From assembly GCA_963921425.1 (NCBI GenBank), contig OY992840.1, positions 9,674,501 to 9,738,500 on the forward strand: 64,000 bases of DNA. The letters run 5' to 3'. The position numbers were made by a program, and so were the translations under genes. Of this stretch, positions 24,455-37,094 are shown piece by piece. The notes under the pieces were generated by a model, which worked only from the letters and a program-made list of their open reading frames with translations, had not been told where the DNA came from and ran no database searches. This stretch comes from Dryas octopetala. Its lineage: Eukaryota > Streptophyta > Magnoliopsida > Rosales > Rosaceae. Position 1 is the first letter of the stretch. The number at the start of each line of letters is the position of its first letter.

Positions 24455-26530
24455 GGAATAACACCGGCCTTCATCAAAACATGGTGCAAAGCACTCGATG
24501 TAGTGCTGAGTGCTCGCTGATTAAAAAGTAGACTGACTTTAAATAAGTTTTTGTTTATGTGCCATTTTGTTTTTCTTTGTTTACTATTTTTTTATTGATA
24601 AAATGTTTAAATATTAATTTTCATATCATGTTACACAACTATTATATTTCAGAAACTTAAAATATTAAGTAATGGACAGAAAAATGTGCGTAGATTATAG
24701 AGTTAGGTTTGTAATTCATTGTTTGGTTGAGGGGTCACCTCATGAACTGCTCTTTTTGCCATTTGGAAGAAAGAGAAAGAGAAAAAGAATAAAAGGGGAG
24801 GCTCTAACTCGATCCGATTTGTCAAAACTGGTCCCCATAAACTATTATCACACAACATAAATGGTCCATTAACCCTACATGGTCATTGATCTGTCGATTG
24901 CATTATTGCACCTTAAAAATTCTCTCTGCCCCTGTTTCTCTATTTTGTGGTGGTCAATTGCATGTGGAAGCTGAGAGAGAGCATATGGGATAGGCATGTG
25001 GAAACATGCATAATCAGCAGGACCAATCATCTTAATTACCAAGAATTAGAAAACAAAAGGGTTGCGATCTGGTTTAGGTTATTGTTTTGTTTTTTTCACA
25101 ATAATGATAATTATTAGTGGAAGACAAAACATTATAATATATGGCTTTTTGACATTGGCTAGCTATATGGAAATCAAGGATCTTAATTAAGCAAGCTGAG
25201 TCATCATAAGTTGCACATGTGGTTAGGAACATCTCTGTCCAATAATTTATTTGGATAGAGATGAATTAAGGCCACATCACTCTGTCCTGCCAAATTGGAA
25301 ACTGCAAGTTTTTAAATTCTAATCTCTAATCAATGGCTTACCATGAACAGCCGTCACCTTTTCTCAATTGGGATTTCATCATATATATAAACACTGCATA
25401 ATATACAAATAAATAAATGTAATAATAGAAATTACCCTAACTCGCAAATATGTAAAGATTATGAATGTGTTTTTATGTGATATATGTTTATATGGTATAA
25501 TTTTCCCTCAATTTGAATTTGCAGCACCAACCTAAACTGCTGATCAACATCAACCAATTGTTTTGGGGCTAATTAATAAAAAACCTTAAATATATGTTAA
25601 ACCATCAATTTGACCCTTTCCCGAGCCTTCTATTTTGCCTTGTTGTGTCTTAATCGTTAAGTTCAATTAACCCTCCTAAACTAGTAAATGATAAAGCCAC
25701 TACTCAATATTGATTGATATTAATTTTACTCTTAACTTATTAAATATAACCCACGTTCTTATTTTGATTGAATGTTTCAGCTTCTAGTTTATGGCGTTTG
25801 ACTTGGACTTCGACCTCACCAAATGCACAAAAAAGCTGAGATGCATCTGCACTTGGCAGCTTTATTAACATTATTGACCGCGCATAAAAATAGAATATTC
25901 TCTGACTTAATTTTATTTTTAGAACGAATTTTTACTTAACTAATAATAAGTGGACCATTTAGTATATGCTCCTAATTATTTGTGGACATTTTGAAGTTTA
26001 AGGTGAATGAGGTAAATGTGACTTTGCTGTCTTTCTGCATATATTTTCTAGCTTAAGGCGAAATTCCCAACATTAAGAACCAGAATAGATTTAAGACCAC
26101 GAGGATTACTGCTACCTTCACGTTTATCATCCTTAATAATTAAGACCATAACGCCAATTTCCATCGTCAAACAAAGTGCGTATTGAAAAGTAGAATCAAG
26201 ACAACAGTGCCACAAGACTCGATCCCAAAGCTTCAAACTCTGTTGTTGTCCACTTCTTCAGCCAAAAAACTAAACCCTCTTCTCCACTTGTCCTCATCTC
26301 CAATAATTCACATTTCCTCTCATGCATATATACATACAGACACGCAACACATGCTCACTTGTCTGAAAACTCTCAACCCCAAACCCCAAATTAAATCTCT
26401 CTCTACTTGTTTAATTGCAGAGAATTAAACAAACCCACAAACCCATTTGTACCATTTACCTTTCTGATTCATATAAATATTTGTACCAAACACATTGATT
26501 GAATCCCACATTGTGATTCATCAAACGTTA
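24455..26530. other. Upstream region of the invertase gene
   Basis: AT-rich, with no gene recognised. The stretch just before the start codon (26240-26537) is pyrimidine-rich and probably holds the promoter and leader. A TATA-like ATATAAATA lies near 26473, close to the ATG. Confidence 0.4.
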
Positions 26531-26537
26531 ACCCACC

Positions 26538-29500
26538 ATGACAGACCCGAGACCATTTCTTCCATCAGATCCCACCACCCTCCCCTGTACCTACGCTCCA
26601 CTCCCAAACGGAGCCAACCCGGATGGAGCTCCGGCGACCCGAAGGCGGTCCATGAAGGAGCTCCTCGCAATATTTTCTGGGTTGCTGATGGTTCTTCTGG
26701 TTGTGGTCATCATTGGTGGGAAGGAAGCCAATTTCCATGCAAACAAAAACAGTACTGGACCATCTTTGGGCTCTGCTCCTAGTCCTACGTCCAAACAACC
26801 CGAGAAATTGCAGCCGGTGACAAGTGCCGTGTCGGCGGGGGTGTCCGAGAAGTCGAACCGGTTGTTCACCGGCGTCGGAGCGCCGGTATATCCGTGGAAC
26901 AATAGCATGCTGTCATGGCAGAGAACAGCTTTCCATTTTCAGCCAGAGAAGAATTGGATGAATGGTACATACATTAATTTTCTCTACTTTTTCTTTATAT
27001 TTTATTTATTTTTGACTCATAAATAAGGTAAATCAGTAAAAATTACATATAACAAGTACATACTATAAAACTGTTGTCCACTACTATTTCGAAATAAATT
27101 AATTAAACCACGTGGTTTCATAAAGGAGAACATTTATTATTGATTTTTCTTTATTCATTTGGTCCTCAAAAAAGTGATTCCACTTTTTTTGGATACAAAA
27201 TTCCACTTTATTTTTGGGTGACCAAAATTATTCTACTTTATAAAGTTTTGAAATGAACTATTCACCCACATTTTTTGGAAAAAAACATTAAAACAGAAGT
27301 AAAATTGTTAGCAAAATAATATTCTCTTATTACACTGTCCGCATGTTATGATGTCCTATACTATGTTGTCAAACTCTTATCACATTGTATACATGTTATT
27401 TAAATTTGTAATTTTAATTAAAAAAATATTAAATATGGACGGTGCAATTTTTAATCTTTTTCAAAGATGTGTTACATGAACAAAACGTGAGCTGCCAAAC
27501 TATTCTTCCTTAATAACAATAGTTAATTAGTCACTACAAGAAACCTTGTCCCATTGTAAAATGATGGCTTTGGCTGCACGTCAAAAATCAAAATAGTTCC
27601 CTTCTTACTTTTTGATTGATTAATCATAATTGGCAACATCACTCATAACAATCTAAAAACTTCAATTTTAATAAAATAAACTTGATAGAAGATTTTTATT
27701 TTTATTAAGTAATTGTTGCTAAGAAAGTTATTGCGTGGGTCTAGTGCTTTCATATTCTTATTTATTAAAATGAAATTATTGTTATTATTTTATTAATTCC
27801 ATCGTCATGTGCTGACTGTTTTAATGGTTGGCTTTTTCAATTGGCAATTTTCTGACTGGTCCTCTTCCTGCTGCTTCAGATCCCAACGGTAAGCCAACCT
27901 TTAATTTTTTGTTTATGATCTGTCTATCTTGATGCTTGTGACCTTTATGGAATTTTATTATTGATAAGTTGATAACAGATGAATCATATTTACCAATTAT
28001 ATCTTCTCTTTTTCATATTAAAAAATATTTTTAAATCATTGGATCTATTTTTATTTATATGTTATATAAAATTTGTATTAATATACAAACTCTTTACATA
28101 GATAAAATCTATTTACATAAATACATTTTATATGAATCCTATGATCCTATTTATGTAAGATGCTTAGGAAGATGTGATGAGTAAACATAATACAAATATT
28201 GATCTCAATTCATGCATAGGAAAGATGGTCAATATATTTTCTTGGAAATTGAAAAAGTGCAACCCAAATTTGTTTTTTCCTTCTATCTTCAAGGTGCTCT
28301 CTCTCACATATGGGATATGATGTTGACATGTCGTGAAACCCTTGGTGAGAAAAAAAAAAAATTTTGAGTAAAAAGTTAGGCCAATGCTAGACCAAAACAT
28401 TAGAAGACCTGTCTCAATGTCAAATTTTGCCACCTCTATGCTGCTGTGTATAACTTTCCATGAACTTCACAAGAAAAACAAGAAAATCAATATATCACTG
28501 ACTTTTTCGACAATAAAAATTCTCGTCCTGAATAATGGGATCAGATGAAAGTAAATTGCACTTGTAGAGAAGACTATAGATTGTAACATCTAAATTTGAA
28601 ATGTTATGCAGGTCCTTTATACTACAAGGGTTGGTACCACTTTTTCTACCAGTACAATCCCAATGGTGCAGTGTGGGGAGACATAGTATGGGGTCATGCT
28701 GTGTCCAAGGACTTGATCCATTGGCTTCACCTCCCTCTGGCCATGGTGGCTGATCAATGGTATGACATCAATGGAGTCTGGACTGGCTCTGCTACCATTC
28801 TCCCCAATGACGAAATTGTCATGCTTTACACTGGTTCCACCAATGAGTCAGTGCAGGTCCAATGTCTTGCATATCCTGCTGACCCCTCTGACCCTCTCCT
28901 CCTCAAATGGGTCAAGTACTCCGGAAACCCGGTTCTAGTTCCCCCACCGGGTATCGGGTACAAGGACTTTCGGGACCCGACGACAGCTTGGTTGACATCT
29001 GAAGGGAAATGGAGGATTACAATTGGATCCAAGGTTAACAAGACTGGCATTTCCTTGGTCTATGACACCAAGGACTTCAAAAGCTATGAGCTTTTGACAG
29101 GGGTGCTTCATGCTGTCCCTGGCACTGGCATGTGGGAGTGTGTCGATTTCTATCCAGTGTCGAAAATCAGTGACAAAGGGTTGGACACCTCTGTGAATGG
29201 GCCTGATGTGAAGCATGTGATTAAGGCCAGTCTTGATGATGATAGGAATGATTACTATGCATTGGGGACTTATGAGGAGAAGACTGGTACTTGGGTTCCT
29301 GATGAAGGCCAAATTGATGTTGGTATTGGAATTAGGTATGATTATGGGAAATTCTATGCCTCCAAGACTTTCTATGATCAGAACAAGAGTAGGAGAGTGT
29401 TGTGGGGTTGGATTGGAGAGTCTGATAGTGAAAATGCTGATGTCAAGAAGGGTTGGGCATCTGTTCAGGTACACTGGTTTCTTTTCTGCTTAATAAACAG

Positions 29501-30764
29501 AAAATAGTACTAAATTATGCTATCCAGTCCAATCTAATCTAGTCTAATCCAATACTGAGAGTAGCCATAGGAAAATGAACAAAAGTACCCTAAAATACTT
29601 TTGCACATGTATCTTATACAATGTTTGTGGGATACTTTTATGCAGGGAGTTCCAAGAACAGTGTTGTTTGATCAGAAGACTGGTAGCAACCTACTTCAAT
29701 GGCCAGTGGAAGAGGTTGAGAGGTTGAGATTGGGGAGCAGGACATTCGATAATGTAGAGGTCAAGGCAGGGTCAGTGGTGCCACTTCAAGTTGGCACAGC
29801 CACACAGGTATGTACTAATTCTGCTCTTCAAATTATACTAATATAGACACAATTTGTAGGACATTTGTTAAGCTTAACTAGAAGATGCTTGGTAATGTAA
29901 CAGTTGGACATTGTCGCGGAGTTTGAGTTGGACAAAAAGGTTTTAGAGAGCGTAGCTGCATCCAATGAGGTGTTCAGTTGCAACACCAGTGGCGGAGCTG
30001 CCAAGCGCGGTGCATTGGGACCCTTCGGCCTTCTTGTTCTTGCAGATGAGAGCCTCTCTGAGAAAACTCCTGTCTACTTTTATGTTGCCAAAGGACCAGA
30101 TGGCAATTTCAATACTTACTTCTGTGCTGATCAGTCAAGGTAAGTCTTTCATGATCATAATGCATACATACACGCTCAAATATTCTTTTGTCAGACAGTC
30201 TGACGTATTATATTGTGCGGTCCTAATTTACATTTTAATGACATACCAATATACCATGTGAGATATTTGGCAATTAAACATGTCTTTTTCTCTCTTACAG
30301 GTCTTCTGTGGCAAATGATGTTGTAAAACCAATCTACGGTAGCTATGTTCCAGTACTTAAAGATGAAAAATTATCTGTGAGGATTCTGGTGAGTAGGTCT
30401 TTTCTGCTATGTGAATGAATGTAACATATATGTTATTCCAATTGTACCAAGGCTAACAAAGTCATTTCACCTCCTGCAGGTTGATCATTCAATAGTGGAA
30501 AGCTTTGTTCAAGGTGGAAGAACAACCATGACATCAAGGGTTTACCCAACCAAGGCAATTTATGGGGATGCAAGGCTCTTCCTGTTCAACAATGCCACTG
30601 AGTCCAGTGTTACTGCCTCCCTCAAGATATGGCAGATGAACTCTGCATTCATTCACCCATTCCACCCAGATGAAAAAAGTCATGCAAGCATCAACCCTGT
30701 TACAGCATTCATCAAATTCATTGTCCCATTTGGCATTTTTTTGACCTTATTTTTTGTCAGATAG
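26538..30764 (+). CDS. VIN: Vacuolar acid invertase (beta-fructofuranosidase)
   Basis: GH32 enzyme that splits sucrose to glucose and fructose in the vacuole. Exons: 26538-26964, 27880-27888, 28612-29468, 29646-29807, 29904-30139, 30301-30388, 30480-30764; 687 residues, at the long end for the family. The 9-nt second exon encodes the centre of the WMNDPNG motif (nucleophile Asp143), the hallmark of plant acid invertases. FRDPTT (Asp267) and WECVDF (acid/base Glu321) are intact; Val in WECVD, where cell-wall forms have Pro, marks the vacuolar class. The N-terminus is a cytosolic leader with basic RRR, then a membrane segment at 42-61, as in the sorted propeptide of vacuolar forms. The C-terminus is odd: after the conserved [11 protein letters not shown] the frame runs on into a hydrophobic tail of about 20 residues (668-687). 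Intron 1 is 915 nt and intron 2 is 723 nt. Confidence 0.95.
27880..27888 (+). other. 9-nt mini-exon of the invertase gene
   Basis: ATCCCAACG lies between a TTCAG acceptor and a GTAAGC donor. Joined to the G at the end of exon 1 and the GT at the start of exon 3 it restores GAT CCC AAC GGT (Asp-Pro-Asn-Gly). It is among the smallest known plant exons and is typical of acid invertase genes. Confidence 0.95.
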
Positions 30765-30779
30765 GAAAGGTCATCGATT

Positions 30780-33560
30780 ATTTGGTTTGTGGATGATATT
30801 TATGGAAGCATTTATTTTTGTTGAGAGTTCAATACCAGTTTCTGCAATTGATTTTTTGATGCCCCCAAGAAGTTCTAAACTCTCTTTTCATTCTACAAGT
30901 GCACAAGTTATTTATAGCCAAAAGGAGAACCATGTAATAAAGCATGACCAAACAATAGAGCATTCCAGAGCTCTGGACCAATTAATACACCCTCTAACCT
31001 GTTTTTAAGAAGGAGAAGGTCCAAAGGAGATTTGCATCTAATCCATTTCTCTAAATTAATTCTGAAAAAGGATCAGAGCGAGTCCAATACAAAATGAGGT
31101 TTATTTATTCCTATTTGAAGGACTGCATGCCAATTCAAAGCATTACAAATGAGTTGCTGGGCTCTTGAGTATTCTTTTCCTATTTTGTTCCGTTTATAAG
31201 GCCTTAAATAAGACTGTAATAGATTTTTTTTAATATAAGTAGCTAGATATAAAAGACTCTTGCTCTAAATAATCAACCCGCACATTTATTAGCAAAGTTT
31301 GCTTTGTTTAATCATGGATTCAATGTTTGGTTTTTTTTTTCCTCTTTTTCAGATTCAATTCAATGTTTGGTTAGATCTGATGTATGCCGGGCTTCGTTGG
31401 CTTGGACAAACTTTGTATGAGGATTTATTATCTTGTATAAAGCTCATAATGCTCCTCTAAAGGGGTGTTGCTCAAAATGGGGCTCAAGGCACAAATCTTA
31501 TTCAACTTCAGTTTGGCCCCTTTGGACCGGCCCTAATTAGGATTTATAGATCATGTGATGAATGTAATGATAAAATAGGACATCACACAATATATAAATG
31601 TATCTCATTATTACTATGGAAATATCATCTTGTTAAATATATAGTTTAATTTGTTTGAATGTGTTATTCAAATTTTTCTCAAAAGAATGTATTATTCAAA
31701 TAAACAGTTTGATAATATAACATGTCACTGTATCAAACTGTTTGACAAAACAACATTAACTCATCATCAAGTATTGGAAGTAGAATAAGTTGATGCTTGT
31801 GTGGTTCATACGACTTCTTGAATTATTTTCATAATTTCAAAGTAGACAACATGCCAAACACCTTTTGTCCTCCCAAGTATAACCAAAAATCAAAATCGAG
31901 GACTCTGAGTCTCAAAGGCTTGAGAGCCCAAATTCAAGACTGGGCTCTACACCTGTTGGGTCCATGACCTTTGAGGAGTCAGATACAGGATATCTGTCTT
32001 TCATGATTGATATAGACACAAAGAAAGACAAGGAATATGATCTTCCCTTAGCATGCATGAAGAACACTGAAAATGGTGGCTGCAAATAAGGTCATATGAC
32101 TCATAATTAACCATAGCACAGATTGCTTCTCTGCAAAACGTTGGACCACATGGATCAAGTTTCTGTTGTGGTCCAAGACTACTTTGCCCCTTGCCCGAGT
32201 TTTGTTATCGTGAAAGGTATAATCCTACTGCACCTGATGCCCTATGTATAACTTCAATCCTAAATGCCAAATGGTGCCAACTTTCTTTATAAATATGAAA
32301 ATCCATTATTAAAAGTAAGAACAGTTTTTCTTTTCTCACAAAACCATAATGTTTTGTGTCTATTTAGTTTCTAATTCTTCGGTCTTTTTATCATAATTTA
32401 AAACTCACATTTACACAAAAAAGATACAAAATTAGTAGATTATCTTTTAATATATTGGTATAAAAGTAGTAGAAACCATCTTTCAAATTCAACTTTGATA
32501 AAGAAAGTAGGTATTTAATTGTGTTAGGTTATAAACGCTTATAAAACGAGTTAATCATGTGAATTCAAATACGACTCGATCTACCAACCCAATTAATAAA
32601 TGAATTATACATGTTACCTTGTGTTACTCTTTCATAATAACTTAGTTCAACTGAACACAAACAAATGAGAATTGCCCCTCTACCCAAACTAGTTTAATTA
32701 TTCATGGGCCAGTTGGATCCAATCCAGCTGGATTTCACATTTTCACCACCTGATCATAATAATTCATAACCACTTTGTCTCTCAAATTGTATATAATATT
32801 TTTCTAAAGCAACTCATCCATTCCATCATTCTGGTTGGCCCATTGGCTCATTTACTATTTTTTTGTTGTGGGTGATCCATATCTTTCTAAAAGTAGCCAA
32901 TTGAGTATTAAATTGTTTTTTTTTTTTTTTGTGATTAATTGAGTTGTATATTGTTATTACTCATTAGCAATAGCAATTATAGCATGCATATATATATGCA
33001 TGGCCGCATGGGTATTTTAGTACGTCTATTACTATATATAGATGGCAACCTCTGACAAATGACAATACTCCAAGAAAAACGCATTGAAATTAAAATAACA
33101 ACATTCCTTAAATCCTTATACAAGTTGAATACCACCAACAACAGAGATTTCATGGTCTACTAGCTATATATAATAAACAAATTTTGAACTGTATTACCTG
33201 TTTTCTCTTTTCTCATTAAAAGAATTGATGTATATTGTTTGGCCGGTCCCCTCCTTGTCATGATATGATAACTTAATTTCTTCTATATTTTGGTCTTGCT
33301 CTACAATAATTTATAGCACAATTACGTTTGTACGTTGGTATTGATCACTCATAAGTCAATAAGTCATGTACATAATTAAGCTTGTTATATTACTGAAGAA
33401 CCACAATTAATAGTGAAGTGTGGGGATGCGATAACATACATATATGCCACGATCATTGCTAGCTTTGAGCAAAGATTTTAAATGGCATTAAACTCATAAT
33501 TAAAGTGCAATTATTTAGATGTGCATTATTCTTTGCTGGATACCTACATAGTTAATATAT
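30780..33560. other. Long intergenic spacer
   Basis: The first few hundred bases are the likely 3' untranslated region of the invertase gene. Beyond that I see no gene, no structured repeat and no coding frame of note; the region is AT-rich with scattered T and TA tracts. Confidence 0.4.
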
Positions 33561-33739
33561 ATATATATATAATGGGATAGGATTATGGACAAACATTCAG
33601 ACAAATACATTAACAAATATTTTGAGCATTTAGATCTTAGAAGATCCAAGAGCAAAAAATAAGACTAATGTATAATGTATAGAGGGGTCCAAATCATAAA
33701 GAACATGGAAGAGCTATATTTCAAAACAATGAAATTAAA

Positions 33740-34280
33740 GGGGCGTACTCAATCCAGACTTCTAATGACTTTTGTTAAATTAAAAACTCATGTGGTACTC
33801 AATCAACACTTTTAGGTGCTCAATGAAGACTTTTTAAAAGTCTATAAAAGTCATATGGTATTCAAAATGTCAATTACTTTCATTAATTTTTTCTCAAATT
33901 AATAGATTTTGAAAGACTTTTAGCATTAAAATACAAAAAGAGACTTAGAGTCCAGTCCATTTTATGATTCTTTCTTAAACTAAGACCGGTAGTAAATTAG
34001 GGTTTTTAATTAAGTCTTTTTATTTTTCTTCTTTGACCGTTTTATGTTAGGTTTTAACTCCAAGATTTTGGGCTCCGCTCAAAATCTCAGAGTTAAAACC
34101 TAACAAGCAGCCTCTACAAAGCCCACCCTACACCCTAGGAGGGGATATACCCTTTAAATAGGGGGAAATACCCTTCAAATCGGGGAATGACTTTATTATG
34201 AATTAAAATGATTTTCTTATAAATTATTATGAAATAAAAGAATTTTCTTATAAATTTTAAAACACCCTCGGTTTCCCACG
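33740..34280 (+). repeat. Hairpin-core interspersed repeat, copy 2
   Basis: Around 34046-34104 TTAGGTTTTAACTC and GAGTTAAAACCTAA pair across a loop. The flanks match 6590-6960 in reverse complement, and the hairpin core recurs, degraded, at 49686-49742. It is probably nested in the larger inverted-repeat element. Confidence 0.6.
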
Positions 34281-34740
34281 TCATACTCTAGAGTTTCTCA
34301 AGTCGTTCCTTAGTGCATCTTAAGTCGTTCATTAAGGCATCCAAAGTTGTTTGTTGAAAATTTATGTTCGTACCTCGAGATAATTCAAATGTTTATATCA
34401 TTGCTACATTTCAAATGGTACATAGTGACATTGCAAGTCATGCTTTGACGCTTCCCAAATCATACCCTAAAATTTCTCAAGTCGTTTTTTAGGGCATCTC
34501 CAGTCGTTTATTAGGGAATCCCAAATCGTTCGTTGAAAATTATAGTTTGTAACTCGAGTGATTTTAAATGTTTATACTCTTGGTGCATTTTCAAATTATA
34601 CCAAGTGACATTACAAATCATGTTTTGACTCTTCCAAAATCATACCTTAGAGTTTTTCAAGTAGTTTCTTAGGGAATCTACAGTCGTTCCTTATGGAATA
34701 CCAAGATATCGGGTGAAAATTGTCAATTTTTGGAATCAAT
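34270..34740. repeat. Tandem repeat of about 180 bp, 2.6 units
   Basis: The phrase TCATAC(C/T)(C/T)TA, with TTTCTCAAGTCGTT after it, recurs at 34280, 34460 and 34640, spacings of 180 and 180 bp. The intervening text matches unit to unit at roughly three quarters of positions by eye. It lies inside the 33.6-35.2 kb element. Confidence 0.8.
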
Positions 34741-35202
34741 TCGATGTTTAAAAAAACCAAAATAACAACAACCATCACCCCTTCCCTTCTTCTTTCTCCC
34801 CCTTTCCTTAATTTCTTTTTCTTCCTCCCCCAAACCCTTCTTTTCTCTGTTTTTTCTCCATCTTTCTCACCTTTCAATGACGATGGGAGCATTCTTGGCT
34901 ATAGATGGTGGAGATGCCATCTGGGTTTCTTCAACGTCATGGTGGCCGGATCTGATAAGGAGGGATGGAGAAGGGATCTAATCGATTTGTCTTTCTCTTT
35001 TTTTTTTTTTTTTTTTTTTCAGTTTTTCTTATTTCAATTTTTTTATTAATTATATTCTACATGTGCCATGTCATTTAATGAGTAAATATCTTATACATTA
35101 GTCTTATTTTAGACCCTTGGATCTTCTAAGATCTAAAGGTTCAAAATATTTGTTTAAGTGTTTGTCTAAATATTTGTCCCATTATCCTATCCTATATATA
35201 AT

Positions 35203-35588
35203 ACATGTATAGAGGATTTGATGAAGAGATTCTTTAGATAAGCTTATATAACTATATAAGGGTTTTTATCAGACCAATTCCATATTGTAGTTCAATGATC
35301 AATTAGAACTGTCTATCAAGTACCCATTCAATGATTCTTCTAACGGAGAGTTAGATAAATTGGATATCATTTAACCATTTAATTAACTTATAATCATTTC
35401 AATATTTATAAAAAATATTGTATTCCTCTATCTGTTTTATCATACTTAGATATCACAATGTGTATATATACACACATATATTACCATCATTACTAGATTT
35501 GGGAAAGCTAGGAATTTACACGGCGTTAAACTCATAATATGTAATTATATGACCATGCATTATTGATTGTTAGATATCTACATATTAG
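35203..35588. other. AT-rich spacer
   Basis: No gene or repeat structure recognised between the two inverted-repeat elements. Confidence 0.4.
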
Positions 35589-35597
35589 TATATATAT

Positions 35598-36682
35598 GGC
35601 TTAATTATCGATTTACCACCCAAAATTGTAACTCATTCTCACTTTACCACCTGAAAGTTTTTTTGTCCCAGATTACCACCTGTAACTTACATCCGTGTCC
35701 CATTTTACCTTGTTCCGTCAACAATTCCGTTAATGCTGACGTGGCGCGCTGGATGTGCGCCACGTGTCACATCTTTTTTGTATTTTTTGATTTTTCTATT
35801 TTTATAAACTTTGAAAATTAATTAAAAATAGCTCCGAACTTAGAAAAATACACGGAAAATTCCTACCGACTTGTCTTAACTAGTACTAATTTACTATGGG
35901 GTCAAAATGCCAATTTTCCCTCTAAAAATTTCCAAAAAATTTGGAAAGTCCAAATTTATTTCTAGAAAATTAAAATACTCTAGACTCTTTGAAAATTCAT
36001 AGAATAATCTCCCGAACTCCAAAAAATATGAGGTCTGCACCGTTAGTCTTCTAAAAACTAACAATACCTTTCTCGTGAACACTTGCTACCCAAAAGACCT
36101 CTCGGTCTTAGAGAAAAATAAAATTCTCTATAAAATAAATTCTAGAAAAATTCTAAAATTTCTGTAAAGTCTCGAAATAATTCTCTAAAACAAGCTTTTG
36201 GAAATTTTTCAAAATATTTTTGAGAATTTTTCCAAGAGTTTACGAAAATTCTAGAATTTATTTAATAGAGGAAAATTTATTTTAATTTTTTAGAAATAAA
36301 TTTGGACTTTCTAATTTTTTTGAAAATTTTTAGAGGGAAAATTGGTAATTTAACCTTATAGTAAATTAGTGCTAGTCAAGACGAGTCCGTAGGAATTTTT
36401 TTTGTATTTTTCTGAGTTCGGAGCTATTTTTAATTAATTTTCTAAGTTTATAAAAATAAAAAAATGCGAAAAAAAAAAAAAAAAAAAGATGTGACACGTG
36501 GCGCACATCTAGCGCGCCACGTCAGCATTAACGGCCAGATCGTCAGCATTAATGGAATTGTTGACGGAACAAGGTAAAATGGGACACGGATGTAAGTTAC
36601 AGGTGGTAATCTGGGACAAAAAAACTTTCAGGTGGTAAAGTGGGAATGAGTTACAGTTTTGGGTGGTAAATCGATAATTAAG

Positions 36683-36684
<2 letters not shown>
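35598..36684. mobile_element. Near-complete foldback element (1087 bp)
   Basis: Almost the whole element is one inverted repeat: GGCTTAATTATCGATTTACC at the left end pairs with GGTAAATCGATAATTAAGCC at the right, and matches continue through GATGTGACACGTGGCGCAC and the inner AATTTACTAT/ATAGTAAATT arms to a centre near 36150. Each arm is about 500 bp. A 9-bp TATATATAT repeat borders both ends, as for Mutator-like elements, but it lies in TA-rich DNA. The arms carry a G-box-like CCACGTGTC. Related end sequence appears near 37802 and at the right edge of the window (63955). Confidence 0.88.

Positions 36685-36717
<33 letters not shown>
36685..36717. repeat. TA microsatellite
   Basis: About 33 bp of TA dinucleotides at the right border of the foldback element. 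Confidence 0.9.
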
Positions 36718-36718
<1 letters not shown>

Positions 36719-36720
<2 letters not shown>

Positions 36721-37094
36721 GGCTTATTCCTTGAGGTATATTTCATTATAGGCATAATGAGGTATGACTTGTGAGATTTACTGCGCATTATAGTTTGATT
36801 ATCAAAGTCGTTTATTTTCTGAGTCTTTATATAATATCACCTATGCCAAAAATTAAATAAATTAGAAACCATTAAGACACCTAAATGTCATAAAACAAAT
36901 AAAAGAACATAGTAATTTCGGATAAACACTTGAAATAATAACCATTTAATCAAATAATTAAATGATTTTTTATTTATTGAACTTTTTGTAGAAGTGATCC
37001 TTAAATTGATACTTAAAAATTAGAGGACTTTGATCATTAAACTATAATACTAAGTGAATCCCATAAGTCATGATTTGCAATTACTATAAGGGCC
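36719..37094. mobile_element. Foldback MITE (about 375 bp)
   Basis: Inverted arms: GCATTATAGTTTGATTATCA near 36784 pairs with TGATCATTAAACTATAATAC near 37032, and ATGACTTGTGAGATT pairs with AATCCCATAAGTCAT. The left end (AGGGCTTATTCC then TTGAGGTATA) resembles the DNA around the nested hAT element at 53771-54340, so a family is likely. Superfamily not determined. Confidence 0.65.

Larger units (their letters stand above)
33574..35193. mobile_element. Large TIR element, Mutator-like (1620 bp)
   Basis: Terminal inverted repeats of about 110 bp: GGATAGGATTATGGACAAAC at the left against GGATAGGATAATGGGACAAA from the right, both continuing through AGATCTTAGAAGATCCAAG. A possible 9-bp target duplication ATATATAAT flanks it (33565-33573 and 35194-35202), though the site is low-complexity. 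Inside are a hairpin-core repeat (33740-34280), a tandem array of about 180 bp (34270-34740) and a short GC-richer part (34890-34980) that reads open. No transposase was found. Confidence 0.8.

Noticed and set aside
26591-26908. 105-codon minus-strand frame opposite invertase exon 1.
   Set aside because: It is the shadow of a confirmed conserved exon; no antisense gene features.
34270-34740. CRISPR-like array, considered because of regularly spaced repeats.
   Set aside because: Plant nuclear DNA; the units are contiguous 180-bp diverged tandem copies without unique spacers.
34720-35049. 109-codon frame in the 33.6-35.2 kb element.
   Set aside because: Mostly poly-Ser, poly-Pro and poly-Phe from pyrimidine tracts; not like a protein, though its middle is noted as possible cargo.
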